From Pseudomonadota bacterium (GTDB lineage: Bacteria; Pseudomonadota; Gammaproteobacteria; UBA1113): a DNA stretch of 64,000 bases. This document shows, in pieces, positions 27,501 to 36,982 of this stretch. The stretch is from contig JAJXUV010000003.1 in NCBI GenBank assembly GCA_021782495.1, forward strand, positions 124,001 to 188,000, read 5' to 3'. The number at the start of each line of letters is the position of its first letter. Within the stretch, counting starts at the first letter, position 1. The translations under genes were made by a program, and so were the position numbers. The notes under the pieces were generated by a model, which saw nothing but the letters and a program-made list of their open reading frames with translations, did no database searches and had not been told where the DNA came from.

Positions 27501-29250
27501 CTGGATTAGTTGGTTGCTTAAATTTTTCGGCAATTTTACTTAATAAAGCTTCTCGACGAACAATTTTATCACCAGCCAATACAGGCACTTCATATTTTAG
27601 TGTTGTTTTCTCAATAACACTGGGGCGCCATTGGTTAAGATATGCTCGTAACTCGGGCAATGACCTCATAATCTCACGTCGACAATCAACGGCTGTCATA
27701 CCTGTTTCAGGCAAAATCTTGAGTGCAATGATGGCATTATTCTGTGGGTCTACTTGAACCAAAACTTGATTTAAATAACTAAAATTATCCTTGAATAAGT
27801 TTTTCTCCTGTTTTTGATGGTCAATTACGCCTCTTAAAAAATGCAACATTTCGTTGTCAAGAAAAGCCGATACCGGCAGCACTTGTTCATCAAAATTATA
27901 AACCTCGTAATGAATTTTAAATCTCTGGCGAAAAGCTTCTTCATCAGTCAATAGTTCTTTTGGGGTATACTGTGCATAATCATGTTCTTGAATTGCATTA
28001 TAGGCTATTGCAAATGCTTGGCGAAGTGCTTCTGCTTTTTGTTGAATAGTCTCTCTACTCCACTTTAAATTCTTAACTTTAACAATACCGGAAACCACGT
28101 CGTACGTAAGTTTTAACCACTCATTCCAACTTAAATCCCCTCTAAAATACTGGCGACATAGTAAATGTCCAATCTCTCTTAAGTCTTCTGGAAAAATTTC
28201 TATAATTTTTTTAGCTGCCTCTGCGCCGCCCTGCGGCCATTGTTCCACTCGTTTGACTTGTTCAGGTTGGGGCCTTCCCGTCTTAGGGTCAAAAGTTGCC
28301 GTCAATAAATCAATACTGTGTTGAGATAATGAATAAGTCATTTCTGTCAGCAAATGAGTCACTATATTAGTGTGCTCTTTTATCGGAGCCGCAGTTGTTA
28401 ACTGTAATGGATACCCTATTTGCTCATGTGCCGTATTGATAAGATTCGGTTGAGCCAGATAATTGGTTAATGGAAGCAAGTCTGTATCCGCTATCCTTGG
28501 CAGTATTTTTCCTTCTCTATACTGTTTAGCAATCGCGCGTGCACCCGGATTATCAAAAACAACCGCACGATATCCAAAATTGAAACAAGCACTCGAAGCA
28601 ATCCAGGCACCTAATGAATGCCCCGTGAACGTCAAATAATAACCTTTTGGCGCCCATTGGTAATCAACTTTACTTGTTGGAGGAGATATAATGGTTTCAC
28701 CACGATCTGTTAACTCTCGACAAGTTTGACGAACAAAAGCATCCGCTTGTTCTCCATGACAGCTTATTCTATTTTGCACTATCTCATCTAAATCTGTCCA
28801 TACTGTCGCTAGCTCTTTAGGCTCTGTACCACGAAAGGCTATCACCACTTGTTTACGGTCATCATGAACATAGGCGATGGCTTTAAAACCTTGCTCACCT
28901 ATTTTAACTTGAAATACACGCCATCCCTTGCTGTGTAAAACATGCCACCACCGCAAACGATGCCCTTTATTCTCAGCCGACAATCGCTCTTCTGCCATTT
29001 TATGTTCTTCAGCATCTTTGTATGCTAATGCACTGAATACTGCCAACTCTAAATCGGTAACTAAACCGGAATAAACTTTTTTTACTTTTTCATCATCAAA
29101 GTTAATAGATTCCATCCTTTCAGTAAAGGATTTTATCGCTGCTTCTTGCGGGGTTTCTTTAGGCGCTACTGTATCAATGGGATGACTGGACGATGAGTTG
29201 AGCGTTGTGGCGGTACGCCGCCGAAAAATATCAAAAATACTGAACCCCAT
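24508..29250 (-). CDS. Lipase/alpha-beta hydrolase - NB-ARC - TPR protein (1580 aa)
   Basis: STAND-type protein in three parts. Numbers are from the ATG at 29250. The N-terminal class-3-lipase-like hydrolase has the oxyanion motif FRGTE (139-143), nucleophile Ser212 in GHSLGAW, probable Asp233 (VVFDNPG) and His311 (LSQHSID). An NB-ARC NTPase follows with P-loop GGMGKTQLAKQF near 595, LFIFNG as Walker B and ITTRN as sensor, then a winged-helix part (THRLLQDVARYEL). The C-terminal third has about eight 42-residue kinesin-light-chain-like TPRs (CLNNLGIVFRNQGEYTKA). Compared with its paralogue it has about 75 extra residues after the P-loop. ATG 29250 is chosen because TAGGAG lies just upstream; an ATG 17 codons earlier lacks one. 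Ligand sensing by the TPRs and hydrolase activation is the usual STAND model, inferred here. Confidence 0.85.
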   Translation of the reverse strand: MGFSIFDIFRRRTATTLNSSSSHPIDTVAPKETPQEAAIKSFTERMESINFDDEKVKKVYSGLVTDLELAVFSALAYKDAEEHKMAEERLSAENKGHRLRWWHVLHSKGWRVFQVKIGEQGFKAIAYVHDDRKQVVIAFRGTEPKELATVWTDLDEIVQNRISCHGEQADAFVRQTCRELTDRGETIISPPTSKVDYQWAPKGYYLTFTGHSLGAWIASSACFNFGYRAVVFDNPGARAIAKQYREGKILPRIADTDLLPLTNYLAQPNLINTAHEQIGYPLQLTTAAPIKEHTNIVTHLLTEMTYSLSQHSIDLLTATFDPKTGRPQPEQVKRVEQWPQGGAEAAKKIIEIFPEDLREIGHLLCRQYFRGDLSWNEWLKLTYDVVSGIVKVKNLKWSRETIQQKAEALRQAFAIAYNAIQEHDYAQYTPKELLTDEEAFRQRFKIHYEVYNFDEQVLPVSAFLDNEMLHFLRGVIDHQKQEKNLFKDNFSYLNQVLVQVDPQNNAIIALKILPETGMTAVDCRREIMRSLPELRAYLNQWRPSVIEKTTLKYEVPVLAGDKIVRREALLSKIAEKFKQPTNPGCPEIMTVYALGGMGKTQLAKQFANESYQHSLYQAVIWLEAEDDLSNSYQKLASRLLEEPIAALKPDGYSLCLMSPLPDSVNELKAGREKSKIYIDSNTYMYKVLEENGVMYEGKLPDNIDLSNLSLGLDNPELKMQILDYISKQGPTQPDWENRLKGLLQERYSSILFIFNGVNAGGIIEPYLQQLPNASTVDVLITTRNVQVYNQYGGLPAEKFSPEEAREYMYLNLPELSISEEDASNLAETIDYHPLSLSYLLGYIKVRNITVKECLKRYKQQNVSLLLNAMKGHINEKQGRAIWLSLKELSDQSPLAHQILNACAFLAADDISKAFLKTYFDDVDEEVLEDALMVLSQSSLLNPTLGKPGYYHTHRLLQDVARYELEQMPDVFNETTSKLLKIFNQLIKSPETILLSADINTTAKAEAIQLYTHAEVVCSHLKSSSLPSASNSYAELLYNLGRCFYFYGKYSQASYYYSEALKIYRQIHGDDNHFDIGKCLNNLGSVCLVEKNYSQAAIYIQNALDIFEKINSNDDLIIDIAKCLNNLGIVFRNQGEYTKAIDCYQKALKIHHKYNNYGGITSCLNNLGLSLRAQGEYAQAMKCYQDQLKLLQEMHNGDNHHDVALCLNNMGLVFYSQHEYEKAISYYKQALKLYGQIHNEYSHPDIAGCLNNLANVFYDQKIYSEAVEYYQQSLSIRRKNPSRGNLDIARLLNRLGNIHHMEGNYLKALEFYQEALELYRKIDVINNHKDIIGCLLNLGDIFYRQNNSLQAIGFYQEALLLIEDEDVAHKLIGLNGLLGAQQKISGSDNDPDVADILLNLALVNLSIADREVACEQLKKAYSIYLQHFGVDHLKTKSAQDLLKENCPGYLEKIFGYAKAEETLLFNLDARLSKRVITEPILVEQEKETNSQLDSIALLSTLTLSGTMVKYAHSKMSTNSKSKTQPEPNNIYTFSNVSLFRNTPSYFFSLQKPPMKNTFKKIQSIYNNCNDLGKDKVTIVAF

Positions 29251-29453
29251 AAAAAATCTCCTATTAGATGGAGCACATAAAAACATGTGTTCCTTAAACA
29301 TCCTATTTACACACTGGCACCCAAAAGCTCAAAATCTAAAAAAATTTACCATAAGTTTTAACTAAAATATAGTTATGACCGATAGGTTTTTTAGGCGCTG
29401 TTTTTGGAAAAACAGCCAAAAATAACAGTTCCTTGACAAAGCTCCATTTATAT

Positions 29454-32400
29454 TTAGCGTATTTGCTTAGGGGTATGAGGTACATCTGATAAATTATCAG
29501 TATGCGAGCGGATAGCTTTTGGGGGATCAACTGGTGGTTCTTGTTGTAGCATTTTCCAACTACCATATAAAGCCGCCCCAAAAGTTAAAGCGCTCCCAAA
29601 TGCAATCCCAGCTCTATTGCTAGAATTAAAGCGCGTAACCCAAGATAAGTATGTTGCTGTATTGGATACAGTTTTTGCGGTATGTGTAAAAAAGTTAAAT
29701 GACATACGTTTGCCATAGTTAGTGATATTGTATTGATCATGTGGAAAAACGTGACGAACCCTGCTAATTTCCGGCCTGGCTTTATGCGTTGCAAAATCTT
29801 TCTCTGATGTGCGTTCGCGTGATTGCTGTTTCTGGTATCTATATGCAGCATAACTGGTTGCAATACCGCCACTGAATAGCAAAGGCATTAATGAATCTGC
29901 TGTATTATTGTCATGGTTTTCTTTTTTATTATTTAAAAGTCCATAATCAGGTTGCATTAATGGCATCCTGTATGAGTCAAGAGAAGATAATTCTTCAGCT
30001 TTAGCCTGACCAAATATTTTCGAGAAAATTCCTTCAGTATTACCATCGTCAAACTCATCTGACCAATTCTTCTCAAGTATGGCCCTAGCTATTTTTGTAG
30101 ATGAGTGAGATTCCCCCAAAGTTTTTAACAAAATATCGTAGGCTTTCCGACAGTCCTCATATGCTTCTTTTCTATTATATGCTAATTTGATTAAACTTAA
30201 GAGAATTAGAACACGCGCTATATCAGGATGTACATCAGTACCATATAATTTTTCTCTGATTTCTAATACCTTTTCACAATATTCTTTAGCATCAGAGTAT
30301 TTGCCTTCACTAATACAAATATTCCCGAGGCTAAATAAACAAGCTGCTACATCTAAATGTATATCAGTACCATAAATTTTCATAAAGCTTTGTAATGCTT
30401 TTTGATAATGTTCTCTAGCTTCAAGATGCTTACCCTCATTAAGAAATATATTTCCAATATTGAGTAAACAAGCCGCTACTTCTGGATGTTCATCAGTACT
30501 ATAAATTTTTCTTCTTAGCTCTAATGATTTTGTATAATATATATTTGCCTCACTGTATTTTCCTTCATTAAAGAGTATATTTCCGAGGTTAAATAAGCAA
30601 TTTGCTATATCTGGATGTTCATCAGTCCCATAGATTCTTTTGAAGATTTCTATCGCTTCTTGATAATACATACTAGCGTCAATGTATCTATCCTCATTAC
30701 GAAATATCGTTCCGAGATTGACTAAACAGGATGCTATATTTGGATGTTCATCGGTACCATAAATTTTCCTTCTGATCTCTAATGCTTGACGATAATATAT
30801 TTTAGCTTCGCTATAATTTCCTTGATCGCGGAAAATTGTTCCAATATTAAGTAAACAGGATGCTACATCAGGGTGTTCATCTGTCCCATAAATCTTCCTT
30901 CTGATGTCTAACGCTTGTTGATAATGTGCTTTAGCTGCACTATAATTTCCCTGATTATAAAAAACTGTTCCAATACTAAGTAGACAGGTTGCCACATCAG
31001 GGTGCTCATCTGTCCCATAAATCTTCCTTCTGATGCCTAACGCTTGTTGATAATATTGTATAGCCTCGCTATACTTTCCTTGCCTATGAAAAATTGTTCC
31101 AATATTAAATAAGTAGGATGTCACATCAGGATGCTCATCTGCTCCATAAATTTTTCTTCTGATATTTAACGCTTGTTGATAGTATTGTGTAGCCTCGCCA
31201 TACAATCCTCTACTACTAAATATCATTCCAAGATTGTTTAAACATTTTGCAATATCGGGATGATCATTTCCATTATGGACGGCTCGATACAAACTCAAAG
31301 CTTGCTCACAGTATACTGCAGCCGTAGTATATTCACCTTGTGCATGAAAAATCATCCCTAAATTATCTAAACATCTGGCTATATCAGTGTGATTGTCCAC
31401 TCCATGAATAGTCCGAAGCATTACTAATGCCTTTTGATGACATGAAATTGCCTTCGCATAATCCCCTTGTGCATAAAAAACTGTTCCCAAGTTATTTAAA
31501 CATACTGCTACATCAAAAAAATTATCTTTACCAGGTATGGTTTGATATAAACTTAAGGCCTGCTCAAGATATTCTGTTGCTTTAATATAATTTCCTTGCG
31601 CATGGAAGAGCATCCCTAAATTATTTAAACATATTGCCAAATCAAAAGAATTACTTTTATCACGCATAGCTTTATATAAACCTAAAGCGTGTTCTAACAA
31701 CTGTTCTGCTTTAGCATATTCGCCATTTTTATAAAAAATCACACCGAGTCTATTCAGACAAGCTGCTATATTTGGATGATTATTTTCTCCGTAAATAATT
31801 TTATACTGCATTAAGGCTTGTTCATAACATGAAATTGCTTTAGTATAATCCCCTTTTTCACTCAATACCATTCCAAGATCGCTTAAACATTTTGCCACAT
31901 CAACAGAATTATTTTTATCATGCATAGTTTGGTATAAATTCAAAGATTGAACTAAGTTATATTCTGCTTTAGCATATTCACCGTTATGATAGAACATCAT
32001 GCCAAGATTATTTAAACACGCTGCTATATCGTGGTGTTTATTATCTCCATGAATAGCTTGATATAATACCAGTGCTTGTTTGTAATATAATGCTGCTTTA
32101 GCATATTCCTTCTTCTCACTAAACGCTCTGCCAAGACTATTTAAACATTCTGCTATTTTTGGCAGATTTTTATCATCATTAATAGCCTGATATAAAGCTA
32201 AAACTTGCTTATAATGTGTAATCGCCTTTGAATATTCAGCATTATCTTGAAAGTGTTTACCTAATTTAAGCAGTAGTTCTACATAGCATATTTGCATTTT
32301 AGGTGATATAGCTTGCTCGACAAAAGTTTTAGATTTTAATCGGCTCACTGATTCTATATCAGTGAGCCAAGATCCAGCTTGCACAAAATGATTACATGCC

Positions 32401-35261
32401 ACTTCTGCTTGACAATAAAGATATTCTATTTTTTTAGTAGAAGTTGAAGTGTTCTGTGAAACAGAGATGTGTTCATATTTTGTCAATTGCTCATTAAAAA
32501 AATCTAGTATTTTTTTTCTAATTATATCAAAGTCTTCAGGTGTTTTGTTGAGCTCATGCCGGAGTGTTTCTTGGACAATACGATGAACTCGCAGATATTT
32601 AGGTTTGTTTTGCACAATTTCAATAAGACCATAATTACTCAATAGTTGCAATGCTGTTTCTATCTCATTTGCATTAAAATCTTTGAAGTAAGTTCGAAGT
32701 AAATCATAAGAAATATTATCTTCAGATAAAAATGCACAAAAGTTTAAAATTTGACGGGCAAATGAAGAATCTTCTGTTATTCTTTTTATAGAAAGAAGAA
32801 GCATTTCATTGTGCTTTTGCTCGCTTTCTGTATGAATTATTCTCAATATCTCATTTTTATATTTGGTTATATATTCTTGTATAGATATATTTTTAGCTTT
32901 AATATATCCAATTAAGTGAGAAAGTGCGCCCGGATGAAAGTCAAGCATATTTGCAAGTTCTAAGGCTTCATTATCCTGTATATTTTGGTTGGGGAAATTA
33001 CTTCGTATATAATACGCCGCTTCTTTTTGCGTAAATGCTGTTAAGGCAACCCCCTCATATTGATATCCTAAATTTGCGTTACGCGTAGTGATTAATACAT
33101 CTACGCGAGCAGCGATCGGTAACTCTGAAAGAAAAGGACGAATTGTATTATAACATTCAACATTATCAAAAACAAAAAGAATAGAGTTAAAGTTTTTACT
33201 TAAATATTGAGAAATATACGTTAAGGTTTTGTGGGAAGATAAATCGCCAACCTCATTGCCTAAAACGTATCTTGCAAAATTTTGATATGCTGTTTCTAAA
33301 CTATCGCCTTCTAGCCAAATAACAGCTTGGTAACAACCACTTTTATATTTCTCTTGTGCAAATCGAATTGCAAGCTCTGTTTTCCCAATACCACTAAGCC
33401 CATAGATAACTTCAATATTCTCAGATTTTGAATCAGAAAAACGACGTGTTAATTCCTTAAAAAAATTCTCTCTAAGGACCGTATCATGGGCTTGTTTTGG
33501 AGCGCCATAAAATAATGATTTACTATTCGGCATAATTTCTAATGTTGTAATTTTAGCACTTTCACTCTCCAGGTTACTCGTCATGTTAACCACTAAATTC
33601 TCTATTTCTGTAGACTGAAATGAACACGCTCTTATCAATTGTTTTGTTTTATTTTCCAGTTCACGCAGTTCATGTTCACGAAAAGAATCCTCATTTAAGA
33701 ATTTTTGTGCTTTTAATATTTCACGACGACAATCTATTGCAGTCATATTAGCTAAAGGATGAAAATAAATAAAAGTTTGGTTCGTCTTTTTATCATGTAT
33801 AAATTGTAGATGTTTTAAATATTCATATTCCCCAGAAAAAAATTGCGGTAAATTTGGTTTATACGTGAAATGAAGTTTTTTTAGAAATCTATATATGCTA
33901 TCAGGAAAACTTGATGCTGGAAGCATTTGCTCATTAAATTCGATTACATCGTAATGCTCTTCAAAGCGTTTCTGGAATTCTTCTTCTGGAGTTTTTGCCT
34001 CTATGGCATTGTGCTTTGAATAATCATACTGACAAACACTGTAAGCTTCTCGAAAAATTTTACGTAATGCTTCTGTTTTTCGAATAATATAGAATACAGT
34101 AAATTTTGACATAGCACGCTCAAACCAGTTAATACTCGAGACTGCGACTTCACAGGTTAAGTTTGCCCATTCAGTCCAAGCAACATCTTCTCTGAGCCAG
34201 TAGCGAAAAAGTAGATGCCATGTATTTCTTAATTCAGAAGGTAAAATACCTTTTAATTGATTAGCTGCTTGGGCTCCACCATGTGGCCATTGCAATACCC
34301 GCTTGCTTAGCCCTTGATATGGTTTACCCGTATTTGGATTAAATGTAGCAACAATTAAATCAATACTATGTTGAGACAGCGAATATTGTGTCTCAGTGGT
34401 TAGATTACTTATAATACCCGTGTGTGAACGCGCTGCTGCTGTTGTTGTTAATTGTAACCCATAACCCCTTTGTTCATGTGCCGTATTAATAATATTAGGT
34501 TGTGCTAAATAACTTGTTAATGGAAATTGCCAGGTATCTGCCATACTTGATATAGGTATCCCCTGTCGATATTTAGGAGCTATGTTACAAACTCTGGGGT
34601 TATCAAAAACAACTGCTTGGTGCATTAATGCAACACACGCACTCGACGCAAGCCAGGCACCTAAAGAATGTCCAGTTAAGGTAAGATGATAACGATCTTC
34701 AATAAATTTTTGAGGTGGCATGACTAATTTATTTACTGCATGCATACGCTCAACTACCTCTAAAGTAAAACTACATGCTTGTTTTCCATGAGTTCCAATT
34801 TCAGAGCCAACAACCTCATCCCAATCAGCTAATAGAGTTGCCCATTCATTTGGCTCTGTACCTCGAAAAGCAACAACAATTTGCTTGCGTTCATCATGAA
34901 TATAGGCAATTGCTCTAAAACCATCTTTTCCTATTTTATGATGAAAAATGTTCCATCCATGTTGATAGAACGTATGCCACCAGAACAATCGTTTGTCATC
35001 AGACGAATCTTGCTCAACAGCACTATCATGCTGCTTTTTGTCTCTATACGCCAATGCACTAAAAACCGCTAATTCTAAATCAGTCACTAATCCAGAATAT
35101 GCTGAATTATTCATTGAAAGATCGGCAGTACCTAGTTTTTGTGTAAAATCATCCACTGTAAATTCAGAAGCAACTTGGTGATTATTCTGAGCTTTTAAAT
35201 TGTGTGGATCTAATGTAGTTTGATTTTGAGAAACTTCAACTGGCAAATTTTCGGTAGGCAA
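29454..35261 (-). CDS. Lipase/alpha-beta hydrolase - NB-ARC - TPR protein (1935 aa)
   Basis: Paralogue of the next gene and larger through extra TPRs. The hydrolase domain (residues about 50-350) has FRGTEP (132-137), Ser199 in GHSLGAW, probable Asp220 (VVFDNPR) and His298 (LSQHSID). The NB-ARC domain has P-loop GLSGIGKTELAIRF near 618, LFVFDN as Walker B and ITTRN as sensor, then a winged-helix stretch (HRIVQETLRHEL). About 16 TPR units of 42 residues follow, the last eight sharing the motif IYGTDEHPDVA. The C-terminus has two hydrophobic stretches (SLMPLLFSGGIATSYAAY and AGIAFGSALTFGAALYGSW), so it may be membrane-associated. TTG start at 35261, with AAGGAG 7 bases upstream. First gene of the STAND run; a possible promoter lies just upstream. 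Confidence 0.85.
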   Translation of the reverse strand: MPTENLPVEVSQNQTTLDPHNLKAQNNHQVASEFTVDDFTQKLGTADLSMNNSAYSGLVTDLELAVFSALAYRDKKQHDSAVEQDSSDDKRLFWWHTFYQHGWNIFHHKIGKDGFRAIAYIHDERKQIVVAFRGTEPNEWATLLADWDEVVGSEIGTHGKQACSFTLEVVERMHAVNKLVMPPQKFIEDRYHLTLTGHSLGAWLASSACVALMHQAVVFDNPRVCNIAPKYRQGIPISSMADTWQFPLTSYLAQPNIINTAHEQRGYGLQLTTTAAARSHTGIISNLTTETQYSLSQHSIDLIVATFNPNTGKPYQGLSKRVLQWPHGGAQAANQLKGILPSELRNTWHLLFRYWLREDVAWTEWANLTCEVAVSSINWFERAMSKFTVFYIIRKTEALRKIFREAYSVCQYDYSKHNAIEAKTPEEEFQKRFEEHYDVIEFNEQMLPASSFPDSIYRFLKKLHFTYKPNLPQFFSGEYEYLKHLQFIHDKKTNQTFIYFHPLANMTAIDCRREILKAQKFLNEDSFREHELRELENKTKQLIRACSFQSTEIENLVVNMTSNLESESAKITTLEIMPNSKSLFYGAPKQAHDTVLRENFFKELTRRFSDSKSENIEVIYGLSGIGKTELAIRFAQEKYKSGCYQAVIWLEGDSLETAYQNFARYVLGNEVGDLSSHKTLTYISQYLSKNFNSILFVFDNVECYNTIRPFLSELPIAARVDVLITTRNANLGYQYEGVALTAFTQKEAAYYIRSNFPNQNIQDNEALELANMLDFHPGALSHLIGYIKAKNISIQEYITKYKNEILRIIHTESEQKHNEMLLLSIKRITEDSSFARQILNFCAFLSEDNISYDLLRTYFKDFNANEIETALQLLSNYGLIEIVQNKPKYLRVHRIVQETLRHELNKTPEDFDIIRKKILDFFNEQLTKYEHISVSQNTSTSTKKIEYLYCQAEVACNHFVQAGSWLTDIESVSRLKSKTFVEQAISPKMQICYVELLLKLGKHFQDNAEYSKAITHYKQVLALYQAINDDKNLPKIAECLNSLGRAFSEKKEYAKAALYYKQALVLYQAIHGDNKHHDIAACLNNLGMMFYHNGEYAKAEYNLVQSLNLYQTMHDKNNSVDVAKCLSDLGMVLSEKGDYTKAISCYEQALMQYKIIYGENNHPNIAACLNRLGVIFYKNGEYAKAEQLLEHALGLYKAMRDKSNSFDLAICLNNLGMLFHAQGNYIKATEYLEQALSLYQTIPGKDNFFDVAVCLNNLGTVFYAQGDYAKAISCHQKALVMLRTIHGVDNHTDIARCLDNLGMIFHAQGEYTTAAVYCEQALSLYRAVHNGNDHPDIAKCLNNLGMIFSSRGLYGEATQYYQQALNIRRKIYGADEHPDVTSYLFNIGTIFHRQGKYSEAIQYYQQALGIRRKIYGTDEHPDVATCLLSIGTVFYNQGNYSAAKAHYQQALDIRRKIYGTDEHPDVASCLLNIGTIFRDQGNYSEAKIYYRQALEIRRKIYGTDEHPNIASCLVNLGTIFRNEDRYIDASMYYQEAIEIFKRIYGTDEHPDIANCLFNLGNILFNEGKYSEANIYYTKSLELRRKIYSTDEHPEVAACLLNIGNIFLNEGKHLEAREHYQKALQSFMKIYGTDIHLDVAACLFSLGNICISEGKYSDAKEYCEKVLEIREKLYGTDVHPDIARVLILLSLIKLAYNRKEAYEDCRKAYDILLKTLGESHSSTKIARAILEKNWSDEFDDGNTEGIFSKIFGQAKAEELSSLDSYRMPLMQPDYGLLNNKKENHDNNTADSLMPLLFSGGIATSYAAYRYQKQQSRERTSEKDFATHKARPEISRVRHVFPHDQYNITNYGKRMSFNFFTHTAKTVSNTATYLSWVTRFNSSNRAGIAFGSALTFGAALYGSWKMLQQEPPVDPPKAIRSHTDNLSDVPHTPKQIR
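30190..32285. repeat. Array of about sixteen 126-bp coding repeats (42-aa TPR units)
   Basis: Consecutive 126-bp units encode kinesin-light-chain-type TPRs. Units toward the 3' end of the gene (about 30190-31250) are much more alike, each carrying the KIYGTDEHP block, than those further upstream. This is what recent tandem amplification would produce. Unequal recombination here could change the length of the sensor domain. Confidence 0.8.
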
Positions 35262-35298
35262 TTTTTTCTCCTTGTAATAACTATTTTATCCATCTTTT

Positions 35299-35327
35299 AT
35301 CTTGACTATTATTTAACCTTTTGTCAA
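35299..35327 (-). promoter_or_regulatory. Possible promoter of the STAND gene run
   Basis: On the minus strand a perfect -35 TTGACA (35322-35327) stands 17 bases from CAAGAT (35299-35304), a weak -10. The boxes also form an inverted repeat CTTGAC...GTCAAG, which could be an operator. The TTG start follows about 38 bases downstream. Confidence 0.35.
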
Positions 35328-35673
35328 GTCATATTACGCATATACTAACCGATGCTTCATCACATTTGTGGATTAAGCAGCTTAAGAAAATTTAATAAAG
35401 CTAAAAACTAAAACAATCAACTGGAGTAAAATTCTCCAATTATTCTTTTACGGGTAATAATAAGCACTTATCATCATTAGATTCTGCCGCTGCCGCGCGC
35501 TTCAAATCATAACGGCAACCACCTTTTTAAGCCTACCCCGGCCTCCTTTTTCGATGACGTAGTTATTTTGCATTATTTATAAACATAAAATACTAAGCTT
35601 GGAGCGATTCAAATGGTTACTCATTATTTTATTAACATAGCTTAGATAGATACCATTGTTTTTCACTGCTCTT
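35328..35673. other. Intergenic region upstream of the STAND promoter
   Basis: AT-rich, without an open frame of note. One small hairpin (TGGAG-TAAAATT-CTCCA, about 35419-35435) is followed by a T-rich stretch on the plus strand and might be a weak terminator. I see nothing else. Confidence 0.35.
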
Positions 35674-36429
35674 CTAGAATCCCAATCTAGGAATGTCTAC
35701 TGACGCTATAGCCGGTGTAATACTCGCATTAGACATGAAATTAAAAAATCTAGAAATATACATTGATTCTGCTCTATCTGAAGAAAATAAGTTAGCAGCA
35801 GGAGAAACTTTTCCTAACAATTTATTTAAAACTCGATCTAATTTTTCTAAATCAATGGCGCTAACAGTAAATCCCTCTTTATGGTAACGCGCTATTTCTT
35901 TTTTATATTGTAATTTTATCGGCGTTTGTATTTTTTGCAGACCACTACTGACTTCTGTTTGAAAGCTTAAATTTTTATTAATTAATGCTACAACTTCTTG
36001 AAGCTTTGGATTAAACCAATTTCTAAAACGTGGCTCAACATGACCGGTGACAGTAATCCCTCCATGCAAAGCGGGTTTAGCTTTCCAATCAATGTCAAAG
36101 ATGTCTAAGTTAAGTGTGATTTTCAAATTTTCAGTAGTAATCACCGAACACTTGATAGTTAATGTAAATTCTAATATTTGTTCTCCTGCTGCTAAATGAG
36201 CAAAGAAATTAGGAAACTTTAAATTCACATGAAAAGGGGCTGCCAGATAAATAGCCTGGTCTTTTACATATGTCGTAAATGGGCCTGTCCGGGTTGCCCA
36301 TATATTTGCATCAACAGGGCCCAACTTTACTTTTTCATCGACAAACTCTCCTTCTGGAATAATATGAGAGATGACATCTCTTAACATGTCAAATGATACG
36401 CTCAAATAAAACTCACTTTTAATGCCCAT
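35674..36429 (-). CDS. Hypothetical protein, possibly TULIP/DUF4403-like (251 aa)
   Basis: No motif identifies it firmly. The product begins with an amphipathic beta pattern (SEFYLSVSFDMLRDVISHII), has a mid-protein segment of alternating hydrophobic residues (ILEFTLTIKCSVITTENLKI), then PRFRNWFNPKLQEVVALINKNL, and ends in a basic helical stretch. This layout, with repeated long beta strands and a helix near the end of each half, resembles the tubular lipid-binding (TULIP; DUF4403/BPI-like) proteins, but the resemblance is only by pattern. No signal peptide is visible. Strong AGGAGG ribosome-binding sequence. It lies 412 bases upstream of the STAND run and is probably transcribed separately. 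Confidence 0.5.
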   Translation of the reverse strand: MGIKSEFYLSVSFDMLRDVISHIIPEGEFVDEKVKLGPVDANIWATRTGPFTTYVKDQAIYLAAPFHVNLKFPNFFAHLAAGEQILEFTLTIKCSVITTENLKITLNLDIFDIDWKAKPALHGGITVTGHVEPRFRNWFNPKLQEVVALINKNLSFQTEVSSGLQKIQTPIKLQYKKEIARYHKEGFTVSAIDLEKLDRVLNKLLGKVSPAANLFSSDRAESMYISRFFNFMSNASITPAIASVDIPRLGF

Positions 36430-36982
36430 ATATTCCTCCTTTTCACATTTTCCTCAGGTACATTGACCTATTCTAAAAAAATTAAACAAAAATATTCAAA
36501 CTCATTTTCAAGGGTTTTTTCTCTATTTGAAATCATGGCCTTTTTTGATTTTTCATGTATCTTAAAATATTCCCTCATCGACGATACACGCTAAATTAGC
36601 TAGTTATTTTGACAAGTAAGAGGCTCGTAGGTAAGAGGGAGCCCTGGCTCCCATGGGTAATGGATTCATGTTCTGCTGACCACCCCAAAAAGTTAATAGA
36701 ATATTACCTTTTATTTATAGCTGTACACTCATTAAATGCAACATGATTGCTAATTTCAAGTATTGTCTTAAACATCCGCATTCTTTTCTCCATATATATA
36801 ACCAATCAGCCAAGCTTGCTTTGGCTTAGCGTCATAGGTTTTCTTGTAACTTCTTCTTTTCCTTTATCGTTACTATCTGTATTTGCTAGCGACTGTTCTG
36901 TATGAAATGCATAACGTTCGTTTTCATTTCTAAACTACACTCGTTTTGTGCTTGTAATCATGAATCTATTTTTATCAATCCC
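36430..36982. other. Intergenic region with small hairpins
   Basis: AT-rich and without a convincing gene. GGGAGCC-CT-GGCTCCC (36637-36652) is a perfect 7-bp inverted repeat with a 2-base loop and no T-run. A second weaker one (AGCCAA...TTGGCT) lies near 36812-36830. It should hold the 3' end of the transcript from 38911 and the promoter of the 251-residue gene. I cannot place either. Confidence 0.35.

Noticed and set aside
30190-32285. Regular direct repeats as a possible CRISPR array
   Set aside because: The units are 126 bp, wholly coding and translate as TPRs; there are no short repeats with unique spacers here or elsewhere in the window.
36637-36652. Hairpin GGGAGCC-CT-GGCTCCC as a terminator
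   Set aside because: There is no T-run on either strand and it lies about 330 bases past the nearest stop codon.
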